A stretch of 64,000 nt of DNA. Source: Nocardiopsis eucommiae. GTDB lineage: Bacteria; Actinomycetota; Actinomycetes; Streptosporangiales; Streptosporangiaceae. Where the stretch lies: the NCBI GenBank assembly GCA_018388625.1, contig CP074402.1, positions 5,518,001-5,582,000 of the forward strand, given 5' to 3'. The notes under the pieces are model-generated. The model saw nothing but the letters and a program-made list of their open reading frames with translations. It searched no databases and was not told where the DNA came from. Every line of letters begins with the position of its first letter. Within the stretch, counting starts at the first letter, position 1. This document shows positions 10,309 to 19,695 of this stretch, piece by piece. The position numbers and the translations under genes are program-made.

Positions 10309-10986
10309 GTGGACAGCGAGAACCCTCCCGAAGACCTACCGGAGAACGACCTCACCCAACGGCCCGAGGGGCACCAGCTCCAAGGGCCGGGTCACACCGT
10401 CCGCAACCAGGTGAGCGGTGACATCCAGGGGAACTTCTACCAGGTCATCAACCACGCTCCCGCGATGGGCGGTGCCCTGCCCCAGACGAGATCGCCCGCT
10501 GGACGCCCGGATCAGCGACGACGCGCCCAGGACTTCCTGGTCAGCGTCAACGAACAGGCGCTGCGTCACGCGGACGACTCGTTCCGCATGAGCATGGTGG
10601 TCATGGGCACGGGCGCGTTGGTCATCGCCATCGGCGTGGTGCTCAGCCTGATCCTCGCGCTACTCTCCACCACCGGGGCGGGTTCCGTGACCGCCGTCCT
10701 CGCCTCAAGCGTCACGGGCGGCACCATACTCTCCCTGGGCACGGCTCTGGCGCTTCACTCCCACAGGTCCCGGAAGCACCTCGCGGATCAGGCTCAGAAG
10801 GTGCACGACGAGCTGAGACTGGAGGAGGCGATCGACCGGGTCATGGACATCACCTCGTCGCTCAACGACCCGACACAGGGCGACAACCTCCGCATGATGG
10901 CGGCACTGCGCATCCTCGGTCTGGAGCCCACCCAGGAGTCAGTCAGCGCCCTCATACAGGCACAGCGGAACAGGGACCCGGGATGA
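10309..10986 (+). CDS. Two-TM protein with TRADD-N-associated-like membrane domain
   Basis: A 225-residue protein starting at GTG 10309 behind GGAG. Residues ~25-50 hold a glycine-rich GPGHTVRNQVSGDIQGNFYQ repeat-like stretch, similar to linkers found in actinobacterial STAND and effector-associated proteins. Residues ~75-90 are charged, and FRMSMVVMGTGALVIAIGVV followed by a second hydrophobic segment near VTGGTILSLGTALAL makes a two-helix membrane unit. The C-terminal half looks helical. The helix pair resembles the TRADD-N-associated membrane domain described in predicted conflict systems, a recollection made without a search. No partner NTPase is adjacent; a PP2C phosphatase lies 950 bases downstream. 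Confidence 0.55.
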   Translation: MDSENPPEDLPENDLTQRPEGHQLQGPGHTVRNQVSGDIQGNFYQVINHAPAMGGALPQTRSPAGRPDQRRRAQDFLVSVNEQALRHADDSFRMSMVVMGTGALVIAIGVVLSLILALLSTTGAGSVTAVLASSVTGGTILSLGTALALHSHRSRKHLADQAQKVHDELRLEEAIDRVMDITSSLNDPTQGDNLRMMAALRILGLEPTQESVSALIQAQRNRDPG

Positions 10987-10989
10987 CCC

Positions 10990-11801
10990 TCACACCTCCC
11001 GGGACTCCAGGGGTGCGCGTCGAGGAAGGCCAGGACGGCCTCGGTGGCCTTCGGCGCGGCCTCGTGCAGGTAGCCGTGACGGGCCCCGGGCAGGACCAGC
11101 AGTTCCGCCCCGGTGATCCGCTCGGCGAGCAGCTCGGCGTTGCCCACCGGGGTGAGCTCGTCGTCCTCGCCGTGCACCACCAGCGTCGGCGCCTGGATCA
11201 GGGGCAGCAGGTCCCAGCCGTCGTGCCTGAGACTGGCCTCGTAGTGGCGGCGCTGCGCGCGCAGCGGGTTGCGGGGCAGCACGCGGGTGACCGTCTCCGG
11301 GTGTTCCCGCGCCCAGTCCGGTGTGTAGAACAACGGACCGATCAGCCCGCGCCCCTCGTCACCGCTGGCCTTGCGCAACGCGAGGGAGGCGTGCCGAGGG
11401 CGCTCCACCTCGTGCTCCCCGCCGGGGGCCGTGGAACCGAGCACCAGGGCGCCGACCCGCTCGGGGGCGATCGCGGCGAGGGTCTGGGCGACCTTGCCGC
11501 CCATGGAGAAACCGTAGACGTGCGCGCGCCCGACCCCGAGGTCGTCCAGGACCGCAAGGACGTCACGGGCCAGCAGTTCCATGCTGTACGGCCGGTCCAG
11601 CGGGGCGTCGCTGCCACCGGTGCCCCTGAGGTCCACGCGCACCACACGGTGGCGCTCGGCGAGGTCCTCGTACACCCCGTCCCACATCTCGTGGTCGAGG
11701 GACTGCCCGTGGATCAGTACCAGGGGCTCCCCCGCACCGTGGACGTCGTACCAGATTCGGGTTCCGTCTGCGGCGGTCGCGTGGTTCACGTCAACGGACA
11801 C
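10990..11801 (-). CDS. Alpha/beta-fold hydrolase (frame break near 11011)
   Basis: Cytoplasmic alpha/beta hydrolase of about 270 residues. The oxyanion-loop motif is PLVLIHGQSLDHEMW, the nucleophile elbow is YGFSMGGKVAQ (Ser), the acid is in VVHGEDDELTPVG and the histidine in PGARHGYLHE. Substrate is unknown; esterase, lactonase or 3-oxoadipate enol-lactonase-like roles are all possible. As read, the frame runs on into the convergent gene ending at 10986. One more C in the run at 11010-11013 gives an ordinary stop at 10990 just clear of that gene, so the overlap is probably artefactual. The start is GTG at 11801 with a weak ribosome site. Confidence 0.85.
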
Positions 11802-11939
11802 TACCCGACAATCCCGTCACGGGACCGGCTCTCATCCGTTCGTGACCTTCGTCCGCGAACCAAACCCCCGTCTGCGAGCATCTTCCCAGGTCCCCTCGTC
11901 CTGGGGTGAGGTCCACCCGAACCGGTTGAAGGAGCGCGC

Positions 11940-12854
11940 ATGAGTTCCCCCGTCATCGCCACCGACACCGACCAGGGCCCTCGTCCGAGCCAACAGGACG
12001 CCTGTGCCCACCAGGTCGAGTCCGCCTCCGACGGATGGCGGGCCGCGGTGGCGGACGGGTTCGGTGACCACCCCGACACCGCGCTGGCCGCGCAGCTCGC
12101 CGCCGACACCGCCACCTCGGCGCCCGGGGAGGCCGTGGACGCCGTCCTGGCCGCCGCACGGGCGATCACCCGCGCCCACCCCGGAGCCGACTGCGTGATG
12201 GCCCACGCCCGCCAGGACGCCCCCGACGACCCCATAGACATCGCGTGGGTCGGTGACTGCCGTGTCTGGACCTGGAGCCCCGGCCAGGGTCTGCGCCAGC
12301 ACACGCGGGACCACACGCGCGGCCAGGAGCTGCGCGACCGGTGGGCCTCGGAGGACCTCGCCCGAACGTGCGACCACGCGGTCACCACCTCGGTGGCCAC
12401 AGCGGGGGTCGACGACATCGGCACCACCACCGCGCCCTCCGCCGACCTCACGCTGTTCACCTGCGACGGCGTCCACGACTACGTGGACGAACGGTTGATG
12501 GCCGAGCTGGTGGCCGACCACGCGCACGACCCCGACACCCTGGCGCGGGTCCTGGTGGACGCCGCCCGCGAGGCGGAGAGCACCGACAACGCCACCGCCC
12601 TGGTGATCCTCGCGGCCCGGGACCCGGCCCCGCACCGGACCCGCCAGGAGGTCCTCCTGGACGGTCTGGAGAGCTTCGGGGAGCCGGGGCGCCTCTCCGA
12701 GAGTCCGGAGCACCTGCTGGAGGCGCTGGCCGAGGACCGCGCCACCGGGATCGCCTGCGACCGCTTCCTGCTGCGCGACGGCACCACCTACTGGTGCACG
12801 AAGGACTCCGACCACACCGACCACCACGTGAGCTGGCACGGCGTCACCTGGTGA
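11940..12854 (+). CDS. PP2C-family Ser/Thr phosphatase with C-terminal Cys/His motif
   Basis: 304 residues behind AAGGAG. The PP2C metal and core motifs are present in reduced form: VADGFGDHPD, IAWVGDCRVW, FTCDGVHDYVD and STDNATALVI. The usual DG-H and GD and D-N acidic residues are kept, so it may be active. After ~residue 225 comes a ~75-residue tail ending with CDRFLLRDGTTYWC and KDSDHTDHHVSWHG, whose two Cys and following His residues look like a small zinc-binding knuckle. This combination suggests a signalling phosphatase with a binding tail; its target kinase is not in the window. Confidence 0.75.
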   Translation: MSSPVIATDTDQGPRPSQQDACAHQVESASDGWRAAVADGFGDHPDTALAAQLAADTATSAPGEAVDAVLAAARAITRAHPGADCVMAHARQDAPDDPIDIAWVGDCRVWTWSPGQGLRQHTRDHTRGQELRDRWASEDLARTCDHAVTTSVATAGVDDIGTTTAPSADLTLFTCDGVHDYVDERLMAELVADHAHDPDTLARVLVDAAREAESTDNATALVILAARDPAPHRTRQEVLLDGLESFGEPGRLSESPEHLLEALAEDRATGIACDRFLLRDGTTYWCTKDSDHTDHHVSWHGVTW

Positions 12855-13043
12855 CACCCGGCCCGTGGTCGGGGCACGGCGTGGCCGTGTTCAGGGGGAT
12901 TCACGTGAAGTGTCTCGTCGGGGAGGAGGGCCGCGCCGAGCGCCAGATCGAGGAGGCCCTGCGCCGTTCCTGAACGTGGCCGCGTATTGGCCGTAGGCCC
13001 CACCGAAGCCCACCACCGGCCACCGACAACCACCGACGCACGA

Positions 13044-13084
13044 AAAGGCCCCGCCACCTGTTTCCACAGGTGGCGGGGGCCTTT
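13044..13084 (-). terminator. Terminator of the tRNA Glu-Asp-Phe cluster
   Basis: The arms aaaggccccgccacctg and caggtggcgggggccttt pair over ~17 bp with one bulged G. The hairpin lies 16 bases past the 3' end of tRNA-Phe on the minus strand. The 190 bases between the PP2C stop (12854) and this hairpin hold no gene that I can support. Confidence 0.75.
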
Positions 13085-13100
13085 GCATGTCTTGAGATTG

Positions 13101-13174
13101 TGGCTAGGGGCGGGGTCGAACCGCCGACCTTCCGCTTTTCAGGCGGACGCTCGTACCAACTGAGCTACCTAGCC
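13101..13174 (-). tRNA. tRNA-Phe (GAA)
   Basis: A 74-base cloverleaf with acceptor GGCTAGG/CCTAGCC, anticodon arm TCCGC-CTGAAAA-GCGGA (anticodon GAA) and T arm GGCGG-TTCGACC-CCGCC. The discriminator is A. It is the last gene of a minus-strand three-tRNA cluster. Confidence 0.95.
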
Positions 13175-13202
13175 GCGGCGCCGATTCCCTCGGCGACGCA
13201 CG

Positions 13203-13277
13203 CGGTCCTGACGGGATTTGAACCCGCGGCCTCCACCTTGACAGGGTGGCGAGCACTCCTAACTGCTCCACAGGACC
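13203..13277 (-). tRNA. tRNA-Asp (GTC), copy 2
   Basis: Same 75-base sequence as the copy at 9646-9720, including the GTC anticodon. It sits 28 bases upstream of tRNA-Phe in transcription order. Confidence 0.95.
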
Positions 13278-13367
13278 TTGTTCAGTTGTCACACCCGGCC
13301 TCGCGGCCCGGTGTGTCGCTGCGGTTCTCATTCTGCCAGACGCCCGACAGTGCTCTGAACCGCTTCG

Positions 13368-13440
13368 TACCCCCAACGGGATTCGAACCCGCGCTACCGC
13401 CTTGAAAGGGCGGCGTCCTGGGCCGCTAGACGATGGGGGC
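13368..13440 (-). tRNA. tRNA-Glu (TTC)
   Basis: A 73-base cloverleaf with acceptor GCCCCCA and TGGGGGT, so the first pair is G-U as in other actinomycete tRNA-Glu genes. The anticodon arm is CCGCC-CTTTCAA-GGCGG (anticodon TTC) and the T loop is TTCGAAT. First gene of the Glu-Asp-Phe cluster. Confidence 0.94.
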
Positions 13441-13536
13441 CCGTGTAGACAGCCTAAGCATAGGGGAGATTCCCACCAACACCAAAGCGAATGTCCCGAG
13501 CGACCCAAACCCTTCATGACCTGCGACGACGTGGGG

Positions 13537-15059
13537 CTAAGAGGCCCCCTCCGTGGGCGTCGCCTCCTCGTCCTCGTCCTCCGGTTCACCGATCCGCCGG
13601 TCGGGGTCGGCCTCGATGTGCCGCTCGACCTGCGCCGACGTGAGCCCGATCCCTCCGAGGTCGATGTCGTCACGGGCCTGGAGGCGACCGGTCTCGGCGT
13701 CGAAGTACAGGACCGACGCCTGGTACGGGGTCGGCCGACCGGAACCGTGATCCAGGCCACGCAGCCCGGCACCGCCGGTGGAACCCTGGACGAGGAACCT
13801 GGTGCCCAGGTCCGTGAGCTCGGTGGAGCGCAGGTGCTCGTTGCCCGCCAGGACCAACGGCACCACTCCGTCGAACGGCCGCGCCTGGGTCCGGGTGTGC
13901 AGGATCGCGACGTCCACGTCCTCTCCGCCGCCCCGGACCGACGCCGCCTGCTCCTCACCCAGCGCGGCGACCCCCGCCGCGTCGGGGTTGAGCCGGGTGG
14001 CGTCCGGGGTGAACCGGGGGTCGCCCGCCCCGTAGAAGGTGAGGCCGCCGACCTCCTCGACGTCCCCGTCCAGGACCACCGCGTTGGGCTGGGCCGCCAC
14101 CGCGCGCTGGGTTCCCATGGAGTCGTGCTGGCCGCGCACCCACACGTAGGGCACGTCCAGCTTCCCGATCTCCTCCGCGAAGACGTCCTCCGCCGCGCTG
14201 CCGCGGTCGGTGAGGTCGCCCGAGTCCACGATCACGTCCACCCCGTACTGCTCCTGGAGTGTGGCGATGATGCTCCACGACGCCGGGTTGAGCTGGATGT
14301 CGGACACGTGCAGCACCCGGATGACGGACTCGTCGTCGTCGTAGACCGGCAGCGAGGACGTGGCCTCGTAGATCATCGACACGTTGCCGACGAGACCGGC
14401 CAGTTGCTCCTGGTACTCGCTGAACCGGCTGACGACGTCGTCGGCGCTGCCCACCACCTGGGGGCGCCCGCGATGAGGCCCGTGTAGCGCGGCTCCGCGA
14501 TGGCGCTCGGGTTGAAGGTGAGCCCCGCCAGGCCGCCGAAGCCCACGAGGACGAGCAGCGAGGTGGCGCCGCTCGCCAGGGCGCGCCAGCCGCTGCGGAA
14601 CAGCAGCAGGCCCATCAGGGCCGCGCCGAGGGTCGCCACGAGCAGGGAGCGCAGCAGCAGGGCGGTCACACCGCTCGTGAGGTCGGCGCCGATCCCCGCG
14701 GCCATGCGGTTGATGGCGTCGGGGTCCGCGAACATCTCCTCGGCCGCCGAGAGCCGGATGTCGGTGATGGTCGCCTCGAGTCTCAGGGGCGCCGTGTGGG
14801 TGTCGAACGCCAGCTGGCCCAGCGGCGCGACGTTGACGACGGTCTCACCGTGCCACTGGGGGCTCAGGGAGAAGGTGACGTCGGCCGGGCCGATCGGTGT
14901 GACCACCTGGCCGCCGAGGGCCAGCCCGAGCCAGCCACCGACCAGTCCCGCGACGACGACACAGCTCCACCGCCACGCACGCCCGGCTCGCCACCGGCGA
15001 AGGGTCGCACGGGACCGTTCGAGGGCCCCCGGTAGTCGTACGCGCGGATCTCTCCCCAA
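13537..15059 (-). CDS. Membrane-anchored metallophosphoesterase (frame break near 14462)
   Basis: The repaired protein has about 507 residues. The N-terminal half has a hydrophobic helix near residues 30-50 and two more near 145-200, with an extracytoplasmic-looking beta-rich stretch between them. The C-terminal half is a calcineurin-like phosphoesterase: VLHVSDIQLNP for the D-x-H motif, VDSGDLTDRGS for GD, VRGQHDSMG for the G-N/Q-H-D motif, and AILHTRTQA. The His/Asp metal ligands are present. One more C at 14460-14464 links the halves through LIAGAPQVVGSADD. The start at 15059 is a TTG and is uncertain. The role is unknown; such proteins act on phosphoesters at the cell surface. Confidence 0.8.
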
Positions 15060-15160
15060 GACAACACACCACCATCATGCCGTTGACTGAAGCCGTTCCC
15101 AATGTTTCCTCCCGTCCAGAGTGTTATGTCTCTTCCTCGCCACACCGTGAAGGCAGCACA

Positions 15161-15511
15161 ATGGCAGGCGTGGTTGAACTGACACGCAGGGACTTCGAGG
15201 AACTGGTGGCCGACGCCCTGGACCAGATCCCGCCGGAGCTGGCCCGACTCATGGACAACGTGGTGATCACGGTGGCGGAGGAGTCCCCGGAGGGCCTGCT
15301 CGGCCTGTACGAGGGGATCCCGCTGACCGAGCGCGGGGACTCCTACTTCGGAGTGCTCCCGGACCAGATCTTCATCTACCGGCGCAACATCTGCGCGATG
15401 TGCGAGACCCCCGACCAGGTGGTGGAGGAGGTGCTGATCACCGTCATCCACGAGATCGCGCACCACTTCGGCATCGACGACGCCCGCCTCACCGAACTCG
15501 GCTGGGGCTGA
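15161..15511 (+). CDS. Zincin-like metallopeptidase family protein
   Basis: A 116-residue acidic protein. The HEIAHHFGI motif near residue 100 is a complete HExxH zinc site, and the compact size with RDFEELVADALDQIPPEL at the N-terminus matches the small metallopeptidase-like family (PF06262). A GAAGGCAG stretch 5' of ATG 15161 decides the start over upstream codons. Substrates of this family are not known. Confidence 0.88.
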   Translation: MAGVVELTRRDFEELVADALDQIPPELARLMDNVVITVAEESPEGLLGLYEGIPLTERGDSYFGVLPDQIFIYRRNICAMCETPDQVVEEVLITVIHEIAHHFGIDDARLTELGWG

Positions 15512-15858
15512 TCCGCTCACCCAGAGCGATATTCCGGAGAAATAGAGATCCGAAGATCCCATAAATTCCGGCATCCGAGACATTCGTGACACCATTCCGG
15601 CGAGTAACGGAAGCGCCCTCCCGACCGGAACCCCCGGAGAGCGCACGACACTCCCCCACATCGGCACCCACCTGGGAAAACGATCCGGACAGCAGGCTTC
15701 GGGGGCGATACCGAATCACATCGGGAGACATTACTCGGAGCAACGAATCAGACACGAATTCCCCCAACCCGCTTGCCAGCCCGACGCTCTTCCGGAACCG
15801 TTGGTCATGGGGGCACGACACAGCGTGATTCACCCCTGTGACAGTAAGGGAGTGCCTG
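15512..15858 (+). other. Gene-free AT-richer stretch before the MFS gene
   Basis: 347 bases without a supported gene. Base composition is lower in GC than the flanks, which fits a promoter region for the downstream transporter. No clear operator or terminator seen. Confidence 0.4.
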
Positions 15859-17172
15859 GTGGGCAATCCGAGCCTCGACAGGGCCGCTGACGGCGGAGAC
15901 CACGAATCTCCGAAGGAGCAGGACAACAAATGGCGTAGCAGTTACCGCGACGTCATGGCGATAGCCGAGTTCCGTTCCATGTGGTTGGCCCACGCACTGT
16001 CGATGATCGGCACCAACCTGCTGAACATCACTTCCAGCGTCCTGGTGTACCAACTGACGGACTCGGCCTTCGCCGCCGGGATCACGCTGGCCGTGATGTT
16101 CCTGCCGCCGATCCTCGCCGGTCCGCTCTTCTCAGGGCTCGCGGACATCCTGCCGCGCCGCCAGGTGATGGTGGCCTGCGACGTGATCAGGGCCGTGGTC
16201 ATCGTCGTCGTCGGCATACCCGGCATGCCGGTCTGGGCGGTCTGGGCGCTGCTGTTCGTCTCGATCCTGCCGTCGATCCCGTTCGCCGCCGCGCGGGCGG
16301 CCCTGCTCAGCCAGATCGTCCAGGGTGAGCGCTACGTGGCCAGTACCGCGATCATCCAGCTGACGGCGCAGATCGGGATGCTCCTCGGGCTGATCGCGGG
16401 CGGTGTGATCGTCACGTTCGTCAGCCCCAACGTCACCCTGATGTCCACGGGAGTGCTCTTCGTCCTGTCCGCGCTGATCCTGAGGTTCGGCGTGAGGGCC
16501 CGCCCCGCTCCGGTGCGCGAGCAGGGCGGCGAGAAGCGCCCCGGCCTCCTGGTGATGACCAGGGACGGCGCCAAGCTCGTCTTCGGCGACCCCAAGCTGC
16601 GCGTCCTGGCGATGCTCGCCTGGCTCGCGGGTCTGTACTCGATCCCCTACGGGCTGGCCAACCCCATGGCCACCGAAGCGGGCGCGGGGCCCGCCGCGGC
16701 CGGGTTCATCATGGCGGGCCAGTCGATCGGTGCGCTCGTGGGCGGTTTCGTCCTCACCCGGCTGATACCCCCGCCGACCCGCACCCGTCTGCTCGGCCCG
16801 CTGGCGATCCTCACCTGCGTGCCGCTGCTGCTCTGGGTGTTCCCGATGCCGCTGTGGATGATGATCACCGCCCTGACCCTCTGCGGGGCTGCCGGTTCCT
16901 ATCAGTTCGTGGCCAACGCGGCCTTCGTCCTCTGTGTGCCCAAGGAGGGCCGTGGTCTGGCCTTCGGCCTGGTCGCCTCAGGGCTCCAGGCCGCGCAGGG
17001 CATCGGCATCCTGCTGTCCAGCTACTTCGTGGAGCTCACCAGCACCAGCACGGTCATCGCCGGTGCGGGGCTGCTCGCCCTGCTCTCCGCGATCTGCCTC
17101 GCGGTCCCGTGGGCACGGATGTCCCGGGAGGTCGCGGAGCGGATGGAGGCCACCGAGTCGGAGTCCGCCTAG
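15859..17172 (+). CDS. MFS efflux transporter
   Basis: About 437 residues with 12 hydrophobic segments. The N-terminal ~35 residues are hydrophilic, then YRDVMAIAEFRSMWLAH leads into helix 1. LADILPRRQVMVACD is the MFS loop 2-3 motif. The build matches the enterobactin exporter-like/macrolide-efflux (MefA/EntS) branch of MFS, so drug or metabolite export is likely; substrate unknown. GTG at 15859 is chosen because AAGGGAG lies seven bases upstream, although the frame extends to 15838. Confidence 0.8.
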   Translation: MGNPSLDRAADGGDHESPKEQDNKWRSSYRDVMAIAEFRSMWLAHALSMIGTNLLNITSSVLVYQLTDSAFAAGITLAVMFLPPILAGPLFSGLADILPRRQVMVACDVIRAVVIVVVGIPGMPVWAVWALLFVSILPSIPFAAARAALLSQIVQGERYVASTAIIQLTAQIGMLLGLIAGGVIVTFVSPNVTLMSTGVLFVLSALILRFGVRARPAPVREQGGEKRPGLLVMTRDGAKLVFGDPKLRVLAMLAWLAGLYSIPYGLANPMATEAGAGPAAAGFIMAGQSIGALVGGFVLTRLIPPPTRTRLLGPLAILTCVPLLLWVFPMPLWMMITALTLCGAAGSYQFVANAAFVLCVPKEGRGLAFGLVASGLQAAQGIGILLSSYFVELTSTSTVIAGAGLLALLSAICLAVPWARMSREVAERMEATESESA

Positions 17173-17284
17173 CGTTCGGCGCGGTGCTCCGCGGGCTGTT
17201 CGCAGGCCTGGTCGGTCTCTCGTTCGTCCCGTGGGGCACACAGCTCACGCCGCTGCCAGCCCGGGTGCGCGCGCAGGGTCCACA

Positions 17285-17545
17285 TCAGTTCTCACTCGAC
17301 TTTCCCTGGAAGTTACGGATGATCTGCTCCAGCAGCGAACGCCGCTCGCTCTCGGCCGGCATGAGCAGCCAGGCCAGGACGTAGATCGGGATACCGGCCA
17401 TACCCAGCAGGGCCAGGACCACGAAGACGATCCGGATGATCGTGGAGTCCACACCGGTGTAGGCGGCGATGCCCCCGCAGACGCCGGTCAGGAAGCGGTC
17501 GGTCTCGCTGCGCTGGAGTCGCTTGGTGGCGAAGTTCTCGTTCAT
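17285..17545 (-). CDS. PspC domain protein
   Basis: An 86-residue PspC-type envelope stress protein. RSETDRFLTGVCGGIAAYTG is the family signature, followed by one hydrophobic helix (IVFVVLALLGMAGIPIYVLA) and a short charged tail. The ATG at 17545 sits behind GGAGGT. It stands alone between the MFS gene (convergent) and a TetR gene. Confidence 0.9.
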   Translation of the reverse strand: MNENFATKRLQRSETDRFLTGVCGGIAAYTGVDSTIIRIVFVVLALLGMAGIPIYVLAWLLMPAESERRSLLEQIIRNFQGKSSEN

Positions 17546-17669
17546 ACCTCCACCTTGCCCTCTGGTGCCGACGATTCCCATCGGGGACAGCCCTGGGTGG
17601 TCCCTGACTTCCGCCCCCGAAGGGTCCGACGGCACCCGCCTCCGGTGCGTTCCCGAGACGTGGGGCACA

Positions 17670-18274
17670 TCAGCGCTCGGGGGCGAAGACCTCACCCAGC
17701 GTCCGGAAGGCCGCTCCGAGGTGGACCCGCAACGCGTCGATCCCGTCCTCGTCCTGCTCCGGAACCGCCCTCATGGCGTGCCGCATGGCGGACATGGCGG
17801 CGGCCGCCGCCACCTGGGAGCGCGTGTCGTCGGCGGGCACCCCTCGCGTTCGGCCATCGCGGCGGCCACGCTCCGCTCGACGTCGTGGAAGCGGCCGAGC
17901 AGGCCGGGCAGGAGGTGGGGTTCGCGGTCCACGAGCTGTCTGCGCAGGGCGATGTCGGCGCGCTGTCTGCCGAGGTCGCCGGAGACGAGGAGGGAGGCCA
18001 TCAACAGCGAGCCGAGGTCCTCGGTGAACACGCCGGTGGGGCCTCCGGCCACGAACGCCGCGCGCGCCTCCTCGTCGAGGGAGACGGGGACGCCGTCGAG
18101 GAGCGCGTCCTCCTTGGTGGCGAAGTAGTTGAAGAAGGTCCGGGGCGAGACCTCGGCCTCGGCGGAGATCGCCTCCACGGTCACGTTCTCCAGACCGCGC
18201 TCCAGGGTGAGGCGCACGGCGGCCTCCCGCAGAGCCCGGCTCGTGGCCAGCTTCTTGCGTTCTCGCAGCCCCAT
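17670..18274 (-). CDS. TetR-family regulator (frame break near 17841)
   Basis: About 201 residues. The N-terminal helix-turn-helix is clear: ATSRALREAAVRLTLERG, then VEAISAEAEVSPRTFFNYFA. The C-terminal part fits the MftR/AcrR-type ligand domain. One more C in the run at 17840-17843 replaces an arginine/proline-rich false tail by TRSQVAAAAAMSAMRHAMR and gives a stop at 17670. No divergent gene is adjacent, so its target is unclear. Confidence 0.85.
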
Positions 18275-18806
18275 AGGTCCTCCCGTTACACGGACAACAT
18301 TTGCAGCCCGCGCAATATTTCCTCAGGTGTATCTTCGCGCACCCCAGGGCCCCTCAGGGACGCACCCCTCCGGGTTCGCCCGGGGACACGGCCCGCCGAC
18401 GCCCGGTGATCATCTCACCCCCTGCGACCGGGGGCGCGACCACCGAGGTGCCCCACTCACGCGGCGAGCAGGCGAGTCCACTGCTCCACGACTCCTGCGG
18501 TGTCCGGCATGTCGTTCCGTGCGGCGTTGCCCCGGTCAGCGGGCACGCCACGGAGCCCTGGCTCAACCGGCGGAGAAACGGACCTTTCCGCGGGTTCGGT
18601 GTCCGATCCCCTGTGGGTCCACTCGCTCTATCTCAAGCGATATTCCACGGCGCTCATCGCCCCCGATGGCACTCTTCTCGCCACTAGGAGATTTCCGCGC
18701 AGGAAAGACGACAACTCCCACGCCAAAACACGCCTCCCGAAGAGCGGTCCACGGACTGGGCCCAGGAACTGGGACGCGCCACGTCAGCCGCGGTACTCCC
18801 CGCGCC
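18275..18806. other. Gene-free stretch, 532 bases
   Basis: Open frames here read across several strands but none has a ribosome site or recognisable protein pattern. GC is somewhat lower near 18610-18730. I see no RNA gene, repeat or operator that I can defend. The first bases upstream of 18274 must hold the TetR promoter. Confidence 0.35.
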
Positions 18807-18829
18807 GGTCCGGAGAGACTCCCCGGACC
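18807..18829 (-). terminator. Possible weak hairpin after the membrane protein gene
   Basis: ggtccgg and ccggacc form a 7-bp stem around a 9-base loop just past the stop codon of the minus-strand gene at 18830. No T run follows, so it is only a candidate. Confidence 0.35.
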
Positions 18830-19303
18830 TCAGTACTGGTTCAGTCGGCGCAGCTTCGGACGCGTGCGCAGGACGATGTACGCAGCGGTCCACACCACGG
18901 CCACGACCAACCCGATAAGGGCGCCCTGCCCGAAAGCCTGAGACGTCGCCGTCAGTGCCTCCTGATCAGACATGGCCGAGTGGTCAACGTTCCCGGACAT
19001 CCTGCTGGAGGCGAAGAAGAACACCAAAATGAACGCCATGGGGAAGTGGAGCACCGCCTGCATGATGTAGCGGAAGCGCAGATCCCGTACCATTCTGACC
19101 CCGAAACCGACACCACCGGCGGCAATGCCTCCGGTCGTTCGTACGGCGCCCACAAAAGCGTCGACTGGGGCGTTGACCACCCGTCCACCGATGTCGCTCA
19201 TATCCTGGTCGTACTGGGCGTTCGCTCTCGCCCTGGCGATGTCGTGCTCCAGCCCGGTGATCCGGTACCCGCCGTGGAAGTTGTCTCTGCTGATACGTGC
19301 CAT
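18830..19303 (-). CDS. Hypothetical two-helix membrane protein
   Basis: A 157-residue protein that I do not recognise. The N-terminal ~65 residues are hydrophilic (RISRDNFHGGYRITGLEHDI), then glycine-rich VRTTGGIAAGGVGFG. Helix 1 is around YIMQAVLHFPMAFILVFFFA and helix 2 around GQGALIGLVVAVVWTAAYIV, ending in a basic tail. ATG 19303 follows AGGAAG. It has no close neighbour on either side. Confidence 0.65.
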   Translation of the reverse strand: MARISRDNFHGGYRITGLEHDIARARANAQYDQDMSDIGGRVVNAPVDAFVGAVRTTGGIAAGGVGFGVRMVRDLRFRYIMQAVLHFPMAFILVFFFASSRMSGNVDHSAMSDQEALTATSQAFGQGALIGLVVAVVWTAAYIVLRTRPKLRRLNQY

Positions 19304-19695
19304 GATCGTTCTTCCTCGTCCTTCGAGTGGAACTCGCCATTCCAGCGGTGCTGGTCGGGGATGGAGACGCGTCGTCGCCGACGGACGCTGTGAGGGAGCA
19401 GCCGTTCCTCTCTGGCCCACGGTGATCCTGGTACTCGAGTCAAATCTACAGGAGGTCGTCAGTTCTCGTAGAAGCGATCGGCACCGACACTCCTGTGCCC
19501 ACTCTCCAGCCTCGAAAGGCCCCCGCTCCAGGCAATTCCTCTGCCCGGAGCGCGGAATCCGGACCTGATCTGGGATAACACGGTTTCTTCCTTGGAGGAG
19601 AATTCTCCCGGCGGCGGCGCCTTTGCTGGTCAGGGGTGTGGGCTGAGGGTCGAGGGCCTCCTTGGGGCGGGGACACCGAGCTCAGGACGGGAGGA
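19304..19695. other. Gene-free stretch, 392 bases
   Basis: No frame here is supported by a ribosome site and a protein-like sequence. The part next to 19303 contains the upstream region of the membrane protein gene. Nothing else is seen. Confidence 0.35.

Noticed and set aside
10794..10989. Overlap of the alpha/beta hydrolase with the convergent membrane protein gene
   Set aside because: The overlap exists only because of a missing base near 11011; the repaired gene stops at 10990.
12855..13043. Small frames after the PP2C gene, such as a 22-codon frame from GTG 12907
   Set aside because: No ribosome site and no recognisable sequence; too short to support.
18500..19393. 297-codon plus-strand frame across the 18.3-18.8 kb gap and the membrane protein gene
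   Set aside because: It runs antisense to the membrane protein, has no ribosome site, and its composition is not protein-like.
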